This document shows, piece after piece, positions 11,901 to 26,900 of a stretch of 64,000 bases of DNA (its first letter is position 1; each line of letters opens with the position of its first letter). The notes under the pieces were generated by a model that was given only the letters and a program-made list of their open reading frames with translations, did no database searches and was not told where the DNA came from. Where the stretch lies: the NCBI RefSeq assembly GCF_954871325.1, contig NC_088779.1:27080869-27144868 (forward strand), in the 5' to 3' direction. Position numbers and translations under genes: made by a program. Source of the stretch: Gordionus sp. m RMFG-2023 (Eukaryota; Nematomorpha; Gordioida; Chordodea; Parachordodidae).

Positions 11901-14900
11901 CTAAAAAAAAATTGGTAAACAATTTTTTAATATATTTCGGTAATTTGTTATTTAAGAAATAAAGACTCATCATCATTAAGTCCAAATTTCCTTCCAATTT
12001 TTCTCAAATCACTATTTTTTGATCATCCTTCAATTCCATCTTACATGGGCTAGGGGTCTATAACACAAAAAAAATTATGATCGGAATTTTTCTTACCCAT
12101 TCCTCGATTCTCGAAAAAGGGAAGCAAAAGCCATACGGGGTTGAGGGGTTAGTAAAATATATTTTTTAAACTTTTTGAGATGATAAAGGTTGGAAATGAG
12201 GCAACACTTCCTCCCCAAATTTCGAGTAAACGCTGACCAGGCAAAACACGCAACATTTTCTGACGGTTCCTTCGACATTTTCGCAATTCTATATTCAAAT
12301 ATATTTTTTTTTAAAAAAATAAAATTAAAATAATATAAATAATATTTATATATTTAACATCCACGAGGAGGATCGGGAATTGTGGGTTGAAAACTCTTAA
12401 GATTGATCATTTTATGGTTCAGGCCCGGTTTTGTATATGATTACATTTTTGGCTCGGTTAAGAATGTTTGAGGCGTCAACCGGAATCCGAGTAGCGAACC
12501 CACCGGTATCGAATTTATAGAGAGTAAAATATATTTAAAAAATCTTAAAAATAAGATGATACCTGAATCAAATTCGAAATGATATCGTTTAGCATGGGCG
12601 CTAGTTCGGATCTTTCATGATTATCCACCATCTAAAAAAAGGGATTAAAATGATAAATAGAGTAAGGAGTGGGGGGGGGGGGGGGTTGTAAGATATGATT
12701 ATAAATTCCTGATTTATTTATCAGTATTCTTTTGAATATGTGACTTATAAAAAAAAAGAAGAGGATATATAAATATATTGTACATGTCATAATGAGAGAG
12801 CAGTTCTTTTAAATTTGAACATAAGCACATTTTATTTTATGAGACGCAAAATTTTAAGGGTGGGAAAATGGAGGGATAGAAATTAATGAAAGATTGATTT
12901 TAAAAGTATTTTATGGGCGAGGCTCATATTAGAAATTCGCGGGCAGCGCCGTCAGAAAAACACAATATGGATTCGCGATATAGAGCACTTCCTATTTATT
13001 TTTTCTATTTTATGTCGCCATCTAAAAAACTTCCATACATTTTTTATTGAATAGGTTTGTTATTTTTAGTTTTAAAATTTTTTTATCAATGAAGGCGGGA
13101 ATATAACCAACATTTTAGGTATACATAATCTAGTCCCACTAATTTTTTTTTAATTAAAAAATATTTTAGTAATTTGTTACATGTTTTTCATGTAGATGGA
13201 CAGCTCTTCGATGTGAAAGATGAAGGTTATCACGAGCGTATAAAAAAAGTCAAGCCAGCTGATCGCTCTAAGAAAGTCAAATGACATTTATGCCAACTAA
13301 CTCAGACAGACGCTTCAATGTGCATATATATTGAAATCAGCTGTTAGTTCAAGGTATCCAAAAATATAGCAGTACAAATTTTAACGAAACTAATTATAGA
13401 ATTAAAACGCTTAAATGTTGACGGATTAGCTCCTACCCGCTACTGTAGATTAAGCCGAATTAGCCGACATTAAGCCATTACCGTTTAGTAATTAATGGCC
13501 CCAGGACACACTCCAAGATTTCTTCTGAACGTTTAGGAATTTTTATTTTTTTCTGATCATTTCAGTTTTAATTATTGAGCGATTAAATAGGAGCCCTATT
13601 AATAAAATCTTTCATTCTTTCTTTAAAAATTTTTTTTTTTGTAAATGACGAAAAATGATTCAGAAATATGCTATTTAATTTTTACATTAAAAATATCTTA
13701 CGTTATTTTTTTTTCCCTTAAAAATTAATAAAGTAAGTTATTTATATTTATGTCTAGTGTTGTTAAACGGCTCGCCAGAAAAATATTGTCTTAAGCCTCG
13801 AGATTTCGTTAATAGATGTTCAATCCTATGTGCCATCTCAGAGCAAAGTCTTAAGGCTTGCAATAATAATTTTCCTAATAAAATATTGAGTTGGCCGTTT
13901 TTAAAAACGGGGCTCATAATGAAAAACATTGTCTTAAGCCTCGAGATTTCGTTAACAGATGTTCAATCCTATGTGCCATCTAAGAGCAAAGTCTTAAGGC
14001 TTGCAATAATAATTTTCCTAATAAAATATTGAGTTGGCCGTTTTTAAAAACGGGGCTCATAATGAAAAACATTGTCTTAAGCCTCGAGATTTCGTTAACA
14101 GATGTTCAATCCTATGTGCCATCTAAGAGCAAAGTCTTAAGGCTTGCAATAATAATTTTCCTAATAAAATATTGAGTTGGCCGTTTTTAAAAACGGGGCT
14201 CAATGAGCCGTTTATCGACACTATTTATGACTCGGTTTAAACCAAACAGAACTAAGCATTCAACAAAAATTATTATTAGGAAACCAAATACTTATAATAA
14301 AGACTTGAATAAAATAAAATGTACTTATGATTAATATTTTTGTCTCCCAAAAGGGGAACCGCAGTATATACATATAAAATATTTTAATTGATATTTCATT
14401 TTTTTTTTAAAAGAAACTTGGTGCAAAATTTTTATAGCGTGAAGGTTGGTAGGATAAGGGGCCGTTTGAATGAGCGGATTTATTACGCGAAATGATACGG
14501 AAGGGGGAATACCCTTGGCTAAGGCGTGACAAGTTTCCTCGGCCATTCTAGATACCTTGTGGATTCGGTTGATAATTATTTAATTTTTTTTTTTAAAAAA
14601 AAGGATGATCTAAAAAAGCTTAAACTGATAAACACTTCAAAAAAATTTTTTTTTTAGTATCCTCCCCTTTTTACTTTATTATAGGAACCCAAAGCTTCTT
14701 CTTCATCAGCTGTTTTTTTTAAAAAATATATTTTACTTTTCATTTTTGTAAAATAATTGCCTCAAAAAATAGCTTAAAAGGTTAACCAAAAGTAAAATTA
14801 AGAAATGACTATAGCTTCACGAGGAAAATATTATTTGAATAAATAAATTTTACTTCCTTAACATCGCAATTTATGACGTTCAATAATTTGAGATAGGTGG

Positions 14901-17900
14901 TCTCGGTGTAAGGAAGGAACAGCTGTGGAAAGAATTTAATCAATTGCTTGAGGGTCCCCAGCGCATTGCACTTGAGTTGGTTCTATCGCGTATTGTAAGG
15001 AAGGGCAATAAAAGAGAGAAATAGTGGATAGTTTTATGAACATTTTAAATCCACCCCCCACCCTTCCACTTATTATTGTTGGTTAATAAAAACTAAAAAA
15101 AATGGATAATAATAAATAAATCAAGATTTGAGCCAAATAAATATTACCTTTATAATGCACACAAATTGAGGCGTTTACGTTTTGTCGTAATTTTTTTTAA
15201 CAAAAAAAACGTAACGCGTCCCTTGTTTAAATTGAGGTTTCCCCTTTTATTAATATCGTCGATTCGAAATTTTAAATAAGTTCTTGAAAATTATATTATC
15301 GTCTGCGTTCTTATTTCTTTTAATTTCTAAATATTCCTTTTTTAAGTATTATAAGTAAGTTATTTATAATACATTTTTATATAATATTACGAAGCGAAGA
15401 ATAAAAAAGTGAAGAACAAGCAAACCTGTTTGCATTTTTTTTAAAATGGTTGATAACGCCAAATGGTAATTTTAAATAAGTTCTTGAAAATTATATTATC
15501 GTCTGCGTTCTTATTTCTTTTAATTTCTAAATATTCCTTTTTTAGGGATTATAAGTAAGCTATTTATATTAAATTTTTATACAATATTACGCAGCTAAGA
15601 ATAAAAAAGGTGATGAACAAGCAAACCTGTTTGCATTTTTTTTTAAAATGGTTGCTAACGCCAAACGGTAATTTTACCAATTCGCACGAGGCCATTTGAA
15701 ATGTCGAAAACGCTCAATTTGTGCGCATTACTCTAGATTTTGTCAAATGATGACAGAAATGTTTAACCCTCTCTTCGGAAAAAATCTCGAGGTTTTGGTG
15801 ATAAAAACTGATTAAAATGTAACCCCGGCTTAATCTTTATTTTTTAACAACACTTACCCACAATTCCTTAATTTTAATACTAAATATCTAAAGGGAAATA
15901 CATAAATAAGGCATCAATAATGGGCTCCATAAATACATTTAATTTTGTTTAAAAAAAAAATGAAAAAAAAGATAATTAATCCCTATTAAATATAATAATA
16001 CTGACGGTGATATAATTGCGCGTTATTTATTTTATTGATTTTTCCTTACATCTTCTTGAGTTAAGAGCTTGATGAGGATGGCTAGCAAGTAATTGAATTG
16101 GCGTTCCCACATACCTTTGTAAGAGGAACTGCTCGTGTTGTTGACTAAGCATTTGACGAAAGTGAGAGCTTCCATCAATTCATCTCGACTATCAGACAGA
16201 AACATAGTAATTTTTTTTTAATATAAATAAACATGTAAAAACTGACGGTGAAGGAAAAATCTAGGGCCAAACTCTAATTATGCTAATATTAATATTCTAT
16301 TTCTCCGGATATTAAAATCCCATCTTTTTGGCGAAAGGAAAATATATAAGACTGATTGGAGAAATCGCGAAAAAATAATTTTTTTATAAAAGATTTAAGC
16401 CCATTAAAAAAAAAATTACAAAAAATAATATTTATTTGTTTAGGATATATTTCCTATGTGAATTTATAATTATAAATGACATGGTCCTTAGACAATACAT
16501 GGTTGAGCCAATTAATTAACAGGGGAAAAAAATTGATTTCGTAGGGCTTTAGAACGACGTTTTTGCATTATTACGTTTTACTTCCTTCCTTTTAGTGTTG
16601 TTAAACGGCTCGTTTTGAACCGATTTTTCAAAATGGCTAACTCCATATTTCAAGCAGAAAAATATTACCTATGCCTAGAGATTTCGTTAATAGATATCCA
16701 AATCTTTGTGCCATATATGAGCAAAATATTCAGGCTTGCGTAATATTTTCTGAATACTATATTGAGTTGACCGTTTTTAAAAATCGGCTCAAATCGAGCA
16801 GTTTAACAACACTTACTAAATTATTTTTAAATAATTTAGCGTACTTAATATCTTCGTTCTTCATTATGGCTAATTTGTTTGACAAGGTTCTTTCCACATC
16901 TTCATCTCCTTGGTTAATGTTTTTTTATAATGTTTAGAATTATTTAAATAAAAAATAATGAAAATAATCAATAATAGGCCATTTTACATCGTTACTTTAA
17001 CCGTGCGTTTAAAACGCTTTCAATGGTTAAAAGAACGCGTTTTAAACGCAGCGTTAAAAAGGTGAACTAGATTCAAGAAATGTAAAGGAAGACCAAAGCG
17101 AAGCTGGACAAAGACGGTGTTTGAAAAAGGACTAAGATTAATCTCGAACGGTGAAGGTAAAAAAGATAGCAGAGCCAGAATACAATTTAAAGGAAAATGG
17201 GTTTTCTCGGGAAACCTATTTTCCCAATAATGATTAAGGTTTCAACGATCCGAGTCGGTCCAGAAGATCGACTTGCGAAGACCACAAGTTCTAATATCGG
17301 TCAGGTGGGTTGGTCCGCCAAGTCTGGACCTTGTAAACTTTTTTCAAAAGTATGCACCGCGTAACGGAGAGTAATGGGTACCGGATCTACGTAGACTATA
17401 CATCTTAGCAACAACGACAAACAATTGGAGCATGCGTAAAGTCATTTTTTAAAAAATATTTTTAAATTTATAAATCAGCCCAATTAGGGGTAAGAATTAA
17501 AGATATTATGGTTCGAGGTCGACTATCAATCAAATTTGGCGTTTCTATTTAAGGTATAATTCTATGAAATGACTGACCATTAAAACAAAAAATGAATAGA
17601 ACATATATTAAAATAAGAAAGGCTTTACCGTTGACCATTTCATCTAATTCTTTATTCAGAGTAGACATGTCAAAAGCATCGCGCGTTTTCTTTTTAAAAA
17701 TAAATAATTAAAATATTATTAAGAAAAATGGCGCGAATATTTCTTAGTAACAAATGAAAGAATTCACAATATTATTTTCACCATTTATCAAAGAAGTTAT
17801 ACAAGTAAATTTGAGATGCCGACATTAGTGTAACCAACTTAACTTTAAATAAATTAATGGTGGGGATGTTCTTTTATACTTTATTAGAGCGAAAGATCCC

Positions 17901-20900
17901 TGGGTTCAGCACAAACTCGAAAAGGACCAAATTTAATGACGAAATAGGTTTATCAAAATCTTAACTTTTGAGCATAAAATTTGCCACAATAGACATTTAA
18001 AAACAAATATTGTTTACTTCCCTATCATCTATTAATATCAATTTCAAATTTTCTAGGAGATATAAGCGCCTATCTTTGTTTTTAGCGGATTTAGAACTGG
18101 GAACCCTCAAAATAATTTAACACTCATAAATTATTAATATTTTTTTTAAATAGGCTTATTATTAATCCAAAGATTGATGATAAGAAACTACTAATTTCTA
18201 AATCTGTTGTCACAATCAAACTTTATTAAGAAAAAAAACGATAATCGTAGCAATAAAAAAATGAATTACGACTTAATTGTTTTTCGTTAAATACTTTGAG
18301 AATGGACGCCATTTTTAAGGCCTTTAAAATTGGTAATCAAAAAACATTTTAGCGGAAATGGAAACTGAAAAAGGGAGAAACAAGATCTTAACAACACATT
18401 GTTATCGTGAAGAGTCCTTTAGGTAATCCGCGGGCAAAATCTCCAAGCTTGGGTAATTTTACTTTTGTTCTAAATTGTTGAGTTAGCCTATTTTAAACAT
18501 CGTCGAAATTACGCCGTTTAACAACGCACCATTATTTCATTTTGATGCTCTTTCCTCTTTTATTTACCTTGGTTATTAGAGTTAGGAACGGTCTTTCTTT
18601 CTTCCTAGAAAAGGGCACTGTAGTAATCTCTGTTTTTAGAGCTTTTAGGAAGTGATAACTTGTCTTAAATTTAATGGTAAATTTTAATGAGCACCCGTAT
18701 AACAAACAAAAAAAGGAATTCGGTATTCGCGAAACTGGATATATGGAATTAAAAAACGGCGAATTTACGTTTGTCAAAATTTTAACGGGCCTGGAACCGC
18801 CCGTCCCGTTAACGACCAAAATGACGGGCGACTTCTGGGTACATTCGATGTTCGGGCATTCGCTGATCACCGGATTTCGATGAGTTCGTTCCAAATTTTC
18901 GGATAAATGATAGCTGTCACCAGTCGTTAGTGGGGATTTGGAATGAATTTGACGTTTTTTGGATTGGGATAACAGAGGTATTTTGCTTACAGGTTTATCT
19001 TTAGGGTAATAAATGGAAAGGAATAAATAAACGGTTTAACAAGTAAAATAATGGAATATTTCTATTCATTTTTTTTTTGGATAATATGAATATTAAATAT
19101 GAACAAATCATATTTTAATGTTATTCGTATAAAAAAAATATAATGCTTAATAGCTAAAAATGTGAAAAATCCCTATAAAAAAATGAAGGAAATTAGATAA
19201 AGATATTATTATTCGTAACACTTCCCCCCCCCCCAACTAATCGAATAATTTTTTTTAATATGCAATAATTCGAATAGTAATGATCGAATAACAAGTATTC
19301 GATTCGAGTTGGTTAAATCAATATATCCGTTAGGAGCACCATAAACTAATAATGTAATTAAGGGCGCATTTATAGTAAGCTAGGTGTTAGTGATCTGCAT
19401 CGGGCCTAATTTTTCAAGCTCAGCCCGGCTAGATTCTCAAAAAACTTCTTTTTTTTTTAATTTTTCGAAAAAATCCCGCCCAGAAATAAAAAGTATTTGT
19501 CCGCCAGGTCTAGCCCGAATTTATTAAAATATAGAAAAATTAGAAATTCTTTTAATTGTAACCAAAAAAATATTCTATAAGTTAGAAAAAAAATTGGCGC
19601 CTTGTTTCTTGCAAGAATTTTTTTTAAAAAAATATCATTTTATTTCATATAAAATTGAATGAGAGAATTTAAACCCGACCGAGTCCGAACCGAAATTATA
19701 TTTGTTAAAAATAGGCCCGGCCCAAAGCCCGTTCGGGCCGGGATTTGTGGATATCTATTCGCTCGATATAGCTAAACAGCATCGAACGAATACCTTGAAT
19801 TGGCCATAAGACATATTTTTTTTATAATAATAATTTAGAAAGACTACCTTTGCTCATAGAGAAACTTACTCAAACCCTAAACTAATACGGTGAGAATGAA
19901 TCCTTGTGCATATATATCTATGAACCCAAAACGTATAATAAACTATTATGATGAAATAAAGAAGATAAAGGATATACTTACCGTTATGGTTGGGCGTATT
20001 ATTTTGCCCGCCGTTAAGGAAATCCCCGCTTAAATTGGGACTGAGCGAAGAGGACGAAAAGTTTAAATCGGACTTGTCCGTTTTCGAAAGCGAGAGCCTG
20101 GGCTTGGGAGGCACAACGGGCTTTAGCCCGTTAGAACTTTTGGAACTAAAGAGAAGAAGATTCCGGCTTAAAATTAATTTTTTTTTATAAATAAAAGTCT
20201 TGGAAATTCTTTTTATTGGACAGTGGCATCAAAAAAAGATTAAAGCTAACTAGAGATGTAAAAAAACAAGAATATTATTTTCAACATAAAAAAGGGGAAA
20301 AACAGTGAAAAAAGCTTAAAATTATTTTAAAAAAATAATACAATTTAACAAAATGATTAAATTATTAAATGATTGGGATGAAAAAAAAATTTGCCACATA
20401 TTATTGATATTTAAGATGACTATGATAAAATATTTGTAGATTATGTTTTGGTTTTCCTAAAGGATTGTAGTAGTAGTAATAATAGAACAAATTTAAAAAA
20501 AAACAATGTTTGTTTTTTCCCCCAAAAAACGGTTTATCTTCAAAGCTAACGATAAGTAAGAGTTACAAAAAAAACAGATTATGCCGTGAGGCAATAAATA
20601 GTTTTTGGTCACCCCCTCTTAATCTAATTTTAGAAATTTACTCTAACCTTTCCTCGTCGTAGCTCCAATTAAATCCCTTTTTGGCAGTGTCCGGACCGCT
20701 TCTCTCCATTTCGGAGTAAGGTGTTCCGAAACTCATGAGATTCGGGGTACGCATATTACAAGGTTCGGCGTGAAGCGTAGAAGTTAAACTCTCGCCCGAA
20801 AAATTGTGGTCGTCAACGGAGGCGGCTTCGGAGGATGGGCTTTATTATTTATTAATTTTTTTATCGAAAAGGATCATCGCATTTAGACTCCTTTTAAAAT

Positions 20901-23900
20901 ATACAGCATCCGTAAAATAATCTTCAATACGTATATATATACTATATAAAATAAATATTACATCGCGAAATTTTCCGATACGTAATTTCGTTGAAGCGGG
21001 AGGTCTTGCCCACCATTCATAAAGGTCTCGGAAGGATGCGGCGAAATTTGGTTTAGGAGAGAGGGACCGACGTGATTTCTGAGAATTTCCATGGATATGT
21101 CCTAATAATTTGTCAATCAAAAATGATAATAATAAAATAAAAAATTTGATCATTTTAAAGGCGATCAAGGAATGAAGAAAATTAATCAATCATCTCGGAG
21201 TCTATTCCCAACCCTATTGGTTCAAGAAAGTGGCGCATCAACGCGGAGTCTATCCCGAACAAATTAAACGAAAATAAGTGTCGAAATTTGGGGAAAAAAC
21301 GGATGGCAAGAATTCTAACAACCCAAACATTAAAAAAAAAAAATAAGCCCGAACCTGTTGAGATTTCGGCATGGAATGGAGATTCATGGTGAAGGTGGCC
21401 GGGTTGAGGTCGAATAGGGCGAGCAGAATGCAAGTGGAGAGTTTCCTGACCTCCACGCTTTTAGGTTCGCCCGTTAGGCTTATGATTTTGGACATGGTTT
21501 TGCATTGAGTATCCGAATCCACCGTGAAATCCAAGGGGGTCAGGGAGGGAATTATAGAAAGGGCGTAGCCTAGCACGGCTATTTTGACCTGTGGCGAAAA
21601 CATGATTTAGTTTGAAATTTTTACACGAGGAAGTATGGAACATAAATATATCTACGCTTTTATCTCTTATCTCTTCTTCCCAAATTTTTAAACTTATTTA
21701 TTACTAAAGGATTTACTTTGTAATTGGGTGTCATTGTTTGGTCCGTCAAAAACTTCCCCAAATACTCGAATTGTAGCGCGAAGGAAAACGAGGAACTGTT
21801 TTTTTTTTGGTTTACAAAATAGAAGGAAAAGGAATATAATATTAGTACAAATTAAAAAAAAAATTTATAACAGTTACTTTTAGTAAGCAATAAATGTTAC
21901 AAGATACTAACTGTAGCTAAAAAGTCTAGTGGCTGTTAAGAAATACTAAGTAAGTGTTGTTAGAATTCTCTCGATTTGAGCAGATTTCTTAAAAACGGCT
22001 AATTCAAAATTTTATCCAGAAAAATTCTACGTAAATCTGAAGATTTTGCTCATATATGCCACAAAGGTTTGGATATCTATTAGCGAAATCCCGAGGCTTA
22101 GGAAATATTTTTCAGGCTAAAATATTGAGTTAGCCGTTTTTAAAAATAGGCTCAAATAGAGCTGTTTAACAACACTATACTTAATAATAATTCAGAGTAC
22201 AGAAGGAAACGATTGTTCTTTGAAGACATACTAAATAGATTTCAAATATTATTACGTGATAAGGTCTAATAATTTCTGGCATTTGGTCTGGATGGATGAT
22301 AAGAGCTCTTGTCCCATCTTGGTCAGCAATTTGGTCATGAGGATGTAGAGCCAGTCTTGTAGGTCCTCGTGGTAGATACTGATGAACTCTATAAGAGCGT
22401 CGAGAAAAATGCTGAATACCTTGAAGAAGGAATAATAAAATACGATTACTTTCATAAGGATGAGACTTTTGATAGGAAAAGATCTATGAAACAAGAATTG
22501 GAGGAAGATAAGATTAAGGAGTCAGGTGGTATATGAGTGGCAAAAAATTTCTAAAAATTTCAAATACGTAATGAGCATGAGCAAAATAGTTGAACAAATG
22601 ATTTAAAAAATATATATATATACATATACATTATTTGGTTTGCTAACTTTTGAATGAGGATCCATAAACATTTTAGAAAAATTTTCCATGATTGGTCTGA
22701 TTTCCTTAGGTCTGTGGGGATATTTTTATTTTATTTGTAAAATAAATTAGCATCTTATAATATAAAAAAATAATTAATTATTGAATGAATAATACTTGCC
22801 CAGGTAAAATTTAAACCTTCTAACGTCATTCAAATAAGTTAAACTGTCAAATCAAACTATGATGCCTCTTAACTCTTCTTAACTTTTTTTCTTAATTCTC
22901 AATTAGAGCTATTCTATTCAGGAAAGCAGCTAATATAACCCTTTTAATTTGTGATTTTGCCAATGTTGTTAAAACTCTGTTTTAAATATGGTCAAGCCTT
23001 AAAAACTGGACATATTCAAATATATATTTTTTGGATCTAAAATCACATTCTACGAGTTAAGACGCATCCAGTTAGAAAAATATGTCGAATCTTTAATAAA
23101 TAAAAATGTCCGATGATGCAAAATAAATAGAAAAACGGGTGATATGGTTATAATTTCAAAATAAAATTAGAAAATAAATAAATCAAACACTGAAGTAACA
23201 TCTATCCTCCACCCCTCCCCCTCCGAATATCGATATTATTAATTTTTTTAAAAATAATTTTCCGACATTAAATACCGGGCGACTCAAAAAATGCTACGTT
23301 TTGAAATCTATAACATCTCAAAAACGCGTCTTTTTTTAAAAAAAGAAAAGAATGAAATTTCATATTTTATCAAAAAATATAATGGGAACTTAATATCCTC
23401 AAATGTTTAATTAATGGAACATAATATTTGACCGGTCTTCTTTTTTCCTCTTGTGTAATTGACACCTGACAATCTCGTCTTTCACTGATGGAACGCCAAC
23501 TTTGGTTTTTATTTTCTTCTTACGAAATTATGAGCCATACTTCGCGAATTTTTCTTTCAAGGTTTTCAAAAGTTTCTTTTTTTCGAAGCCTATTTTTTTT
23601 TATAAACCAAAATCTTCAATTTTCCCCATTTACGCAAATGGATTTAGATCATGTGCCTTGTTTTGTGAATGTAAATCCCGTGTTTCGAGGACGCTTTGGG
23701 AAGTTCGTTGAACCGCAGGAATATTCCAGCTGTTCCTTGGGAAATTTAGGAATCTCACTTGGCACATTTCCAATTTTTCTCCTATTGACATAATTTTTAA
23801 TCGTTATAAGATCTCCCTTTTATATAATATTTTTTAATCTAACAAAATTATCCTTTTCACTATTTTTCGGGATGTTTTTAAAAATCAAATTTATTTGATG

Positions 23901-26900
23901 ACAAACATTATAATTGTGCTATCATTCACGATTTACGGAAAAATTTTGCAAAATAATAGGGGGCGTTCAGGCATAATGCAATGGTGCCATCTAGCCCCGT
24001 TTTTGAAAAAAAAAACCAACTCGAGTCAAATTCTAAAAAAAAAATTTAAGGATATTAGGTTTCATATATCCATTTAATAAGACATGAAATTTAATTTTTT
24101 ACAACAATGGACGCGTTTTGGAGTTATATACATTTCAAAACATTTCATTTTTGATCCACCAGGACCCGATACAGAGAAGTCGCTAATAGAGTTAAACCCT
24201 TCTCGGTAGACAGAATTACTGTGTCAATTTCTATATGTATTTTCTCATCTGTTTTGTCATAATTTGAGGATTTTGAGAGGAAATAATTTCTTTTCGAAAA
24301 AAGTTTATAAAATATATATAAAATAAAGTTTAACTTCAACTCCTTCCCCGATCTGAAAAATCTGAGAATGTGGATCAAACCTTCCTTCCTGTCCGCCCAA
24401 TTCGTGCTGGACAACAAACTTAATATTTCCGAGGAATCCTTTAATAATTAGTTAATAAAAAAATAAATATATTATCATCTTTTTTCTACGTCTTTATTTG
24501 GTTAAAATTCGAACCGGATTTAGATCTACCTTTTACTTAACTTAGTTTTAAACTTAGTGAATGGAAGTTTGATGATTATTAAACAACTCGTTATTCTACA
24601 TGTCGGTCTTAAAAGACAATTATTTTGACATTGGTCGCGAATAATGGTTTCGGTTAAACTGATATGCGGTTGTGGCCTTAAAGTTAACCTTCCATCTAAA
24701 ATCCATTATCGTATGCTAAAACTTGCCCAAATTTTAGATGCAGCTGCTGGGACCAATATTTTGGCCCTAAATTAGAGAAGTGGTCATTTTTTTATGAATA
24801 TATCTTTTGAGATGGTTTAATTTAAAAAAATGACAATACATGTCGTGCAGAAATTTTATCGCGCCAGCAATTTAATCAACTAAGACCAGTTCAGACTGGA
24901 TCGATTTGGCAGACGAAACAATTATCCATTTGCTTTCTAAACTCGATATAGACGCAATCGGCAATTTTTCGGATTGTGGTGCGGGTTAAACCGGACCGTT
25001 TGATTTTCATTTTATTTAGATTTGCCGAGGCGACCGAGTTTTGAAGAACCTGAATTAGGCAAATATCTTTAATTGTTGATAAATCGCAATATGAGCTAGA
25101 TGGTAGGATAATCATGGCGCATCCGATTCGCGCCTAAATTCTATAAATGGGCAAAAAATCTCAGCGCCTTATTAACATAATGTTCGAGCATTTGTAATTG
25201 TGTGGTAAATCTTTTTTTTAAAAAAAGTATGGCATTTTATATTGATGTACCATATCAGTTCCTAAGGTATTGCCATAGAAATTGGGCACTCCTCCCGCCA
25301 TCGCACCGCCGATATTAGGGTCATTGTTTATGCAGTTACCGTTAAAATTGTCCCTGGCAGCAGAATTGGAGGATGAAGCCGCGGTGTGAACCAAAAAGTA
25401 CTTGTTTTGAAATTGCCGGAAGGAGCTTTCGGAACAGAAACTGGATGAGTGATCGCTCAATTCTTCCTCCGACCTAATTTGATGACTCGGGCTGACTTGT
25501 TGTTGAGTGACAGGCGTAGCATCCTGTGACAATGCCAAAAAAAAACAATTAGATTTTAAACGTTTGGAACGATTCCTATAAAAACATTAATGGTTTCTTA
25601 GATATATTCAGCTTAATGGGATACAAATTGCTAAACCGCGACCAACTTTATAAAAATTTATACTATAACCTCAACCCTATATCTGGCTAGAAATTTTTTT
25701 TTAAATAAAATTTTACCCGTTGCATTTGCAGTTTACCTAAATAATTAGCAATTTAGTCAAACCGTTCCTATTATCTTAAATGTAAAAACTTCCGAAAAAT
25801 CTAACAAAACCTTGAAAATTAATAACGTGCCAAAATTTATTTTAGAATGTCCTCTCATCTTAAATAAAGACTGTCCAAGTCAAAAACTTGAAAAATTAAT
25901 TACCAACTTGCCAAACAATTGAAATACCTATCAAATGATTTTTACGCTTGCATATTTCTTATTTAAAAAATTGGCGGGACATAATTTGATGTCTTTATTT
26001 TATTTCTTTACATAAATTGAATCGTTGTGTTGATTGGCATTGTTCTTTGGATAAGGAGTCGAGATTATCCTACCAATTTTCTTTAAAACAATAAATGTTA
26101 AAAAAAATGTAAATTTTTATCCATAAATATATAATTAAATTGCAATTTAAAGAATAAAAATGATAATAATTCCTAACATTCCATCCTATTCACAATTTGT
26201 TGCCAATTTTATATTTATATTATGATATTTCAAAAATAATTAAGTTCTCTTAAGACTATTACTTAAATTATTTAAGAACAAATATTTTATTACTGTATAT
26301 ACCAATTATTTAATGCTAAATAATAAAAAATTTAATTAGCAGAGAGTTAATATTGCCTGGCATGGAACCTAACAACCAGTGGAGACCCAAGGAAAATTTA
26401 CACCTCAATCAAAAAATATCTCTAGAGATATGCAGATCCAATATCTATTCACGGTTCCATGCCATATTCATCCCTTTACTAACTACATAAAAAATTCATT
26501 TAATATATTTTATAAATTCCATTTTAATATTTTTAATATTATAGTTAAAGAACAAATTGATATAATGCTTAAAAAAATAAAAATGATTATCTAAATTACA
26601 ACTTAACGTATTAATTTAGTCAAGTTACAATTAGGGGAGACTGGGGTTAGGTAAACCCCGGGGCTTGGCAAGACACTTAATCTCATTTTAAAAATAAATA
26701 TACCAGAAGGTTAAAATTTTATCCTAATGGAGTTTTTATTAGTTTACATCCATAGACTAATAAATAATCTTTTGAAATTAATTATTAACTTTATTTAAGA
26801 AATAAAAATTTTTTTCAAGAGGTTTTTTTAAAGACAGAATTTTAATTTTTTTAAAATATATAATCATTTATATGAAAATTAAATTTCATAGCAAAGTTTA

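Noticed and set aside
13757-14032. Overlapping plus and minus frames of 91 and 63 codons
   Set aside because: They lie inside the MITE triplication, and their repeated peptide comes from the 143-bp units.
13788-14216. Regularly spaced repeats as a possible CRISPR-like array
   Set aside because: Units are contiguous 143-bp copies without distinct spacers, in a eukaryotic MITE.
18674-18883. Plus-strand 69-codon frame
   Set aside because: It is antisense to CLASP exon 25, whose phases and SKIP motif support the minus strand.
21182-21433. Minus frame with GIDSALMRHFLEPIG as an extra TOG3 exon
   Set aside because: The only acceptor, GATAG, does not fit the phase of exon 21, and exon 22 follows exon 21 in frame without it.
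23488-23793. Plus-strand 101-codon frame in a CLASP intron
   Set aside because: No domain, no splice or start context, and hydrophobic low-complexity content typical of chance frames in T-rich DNA.
24145-24215. Alternative TOG3 piece LATSLYRVLVDQ
   Set aside because: It resembles the human IFTRMFADP helix, but no acceptor matches the phase of exon 17. Kept as an open question, not annotated.
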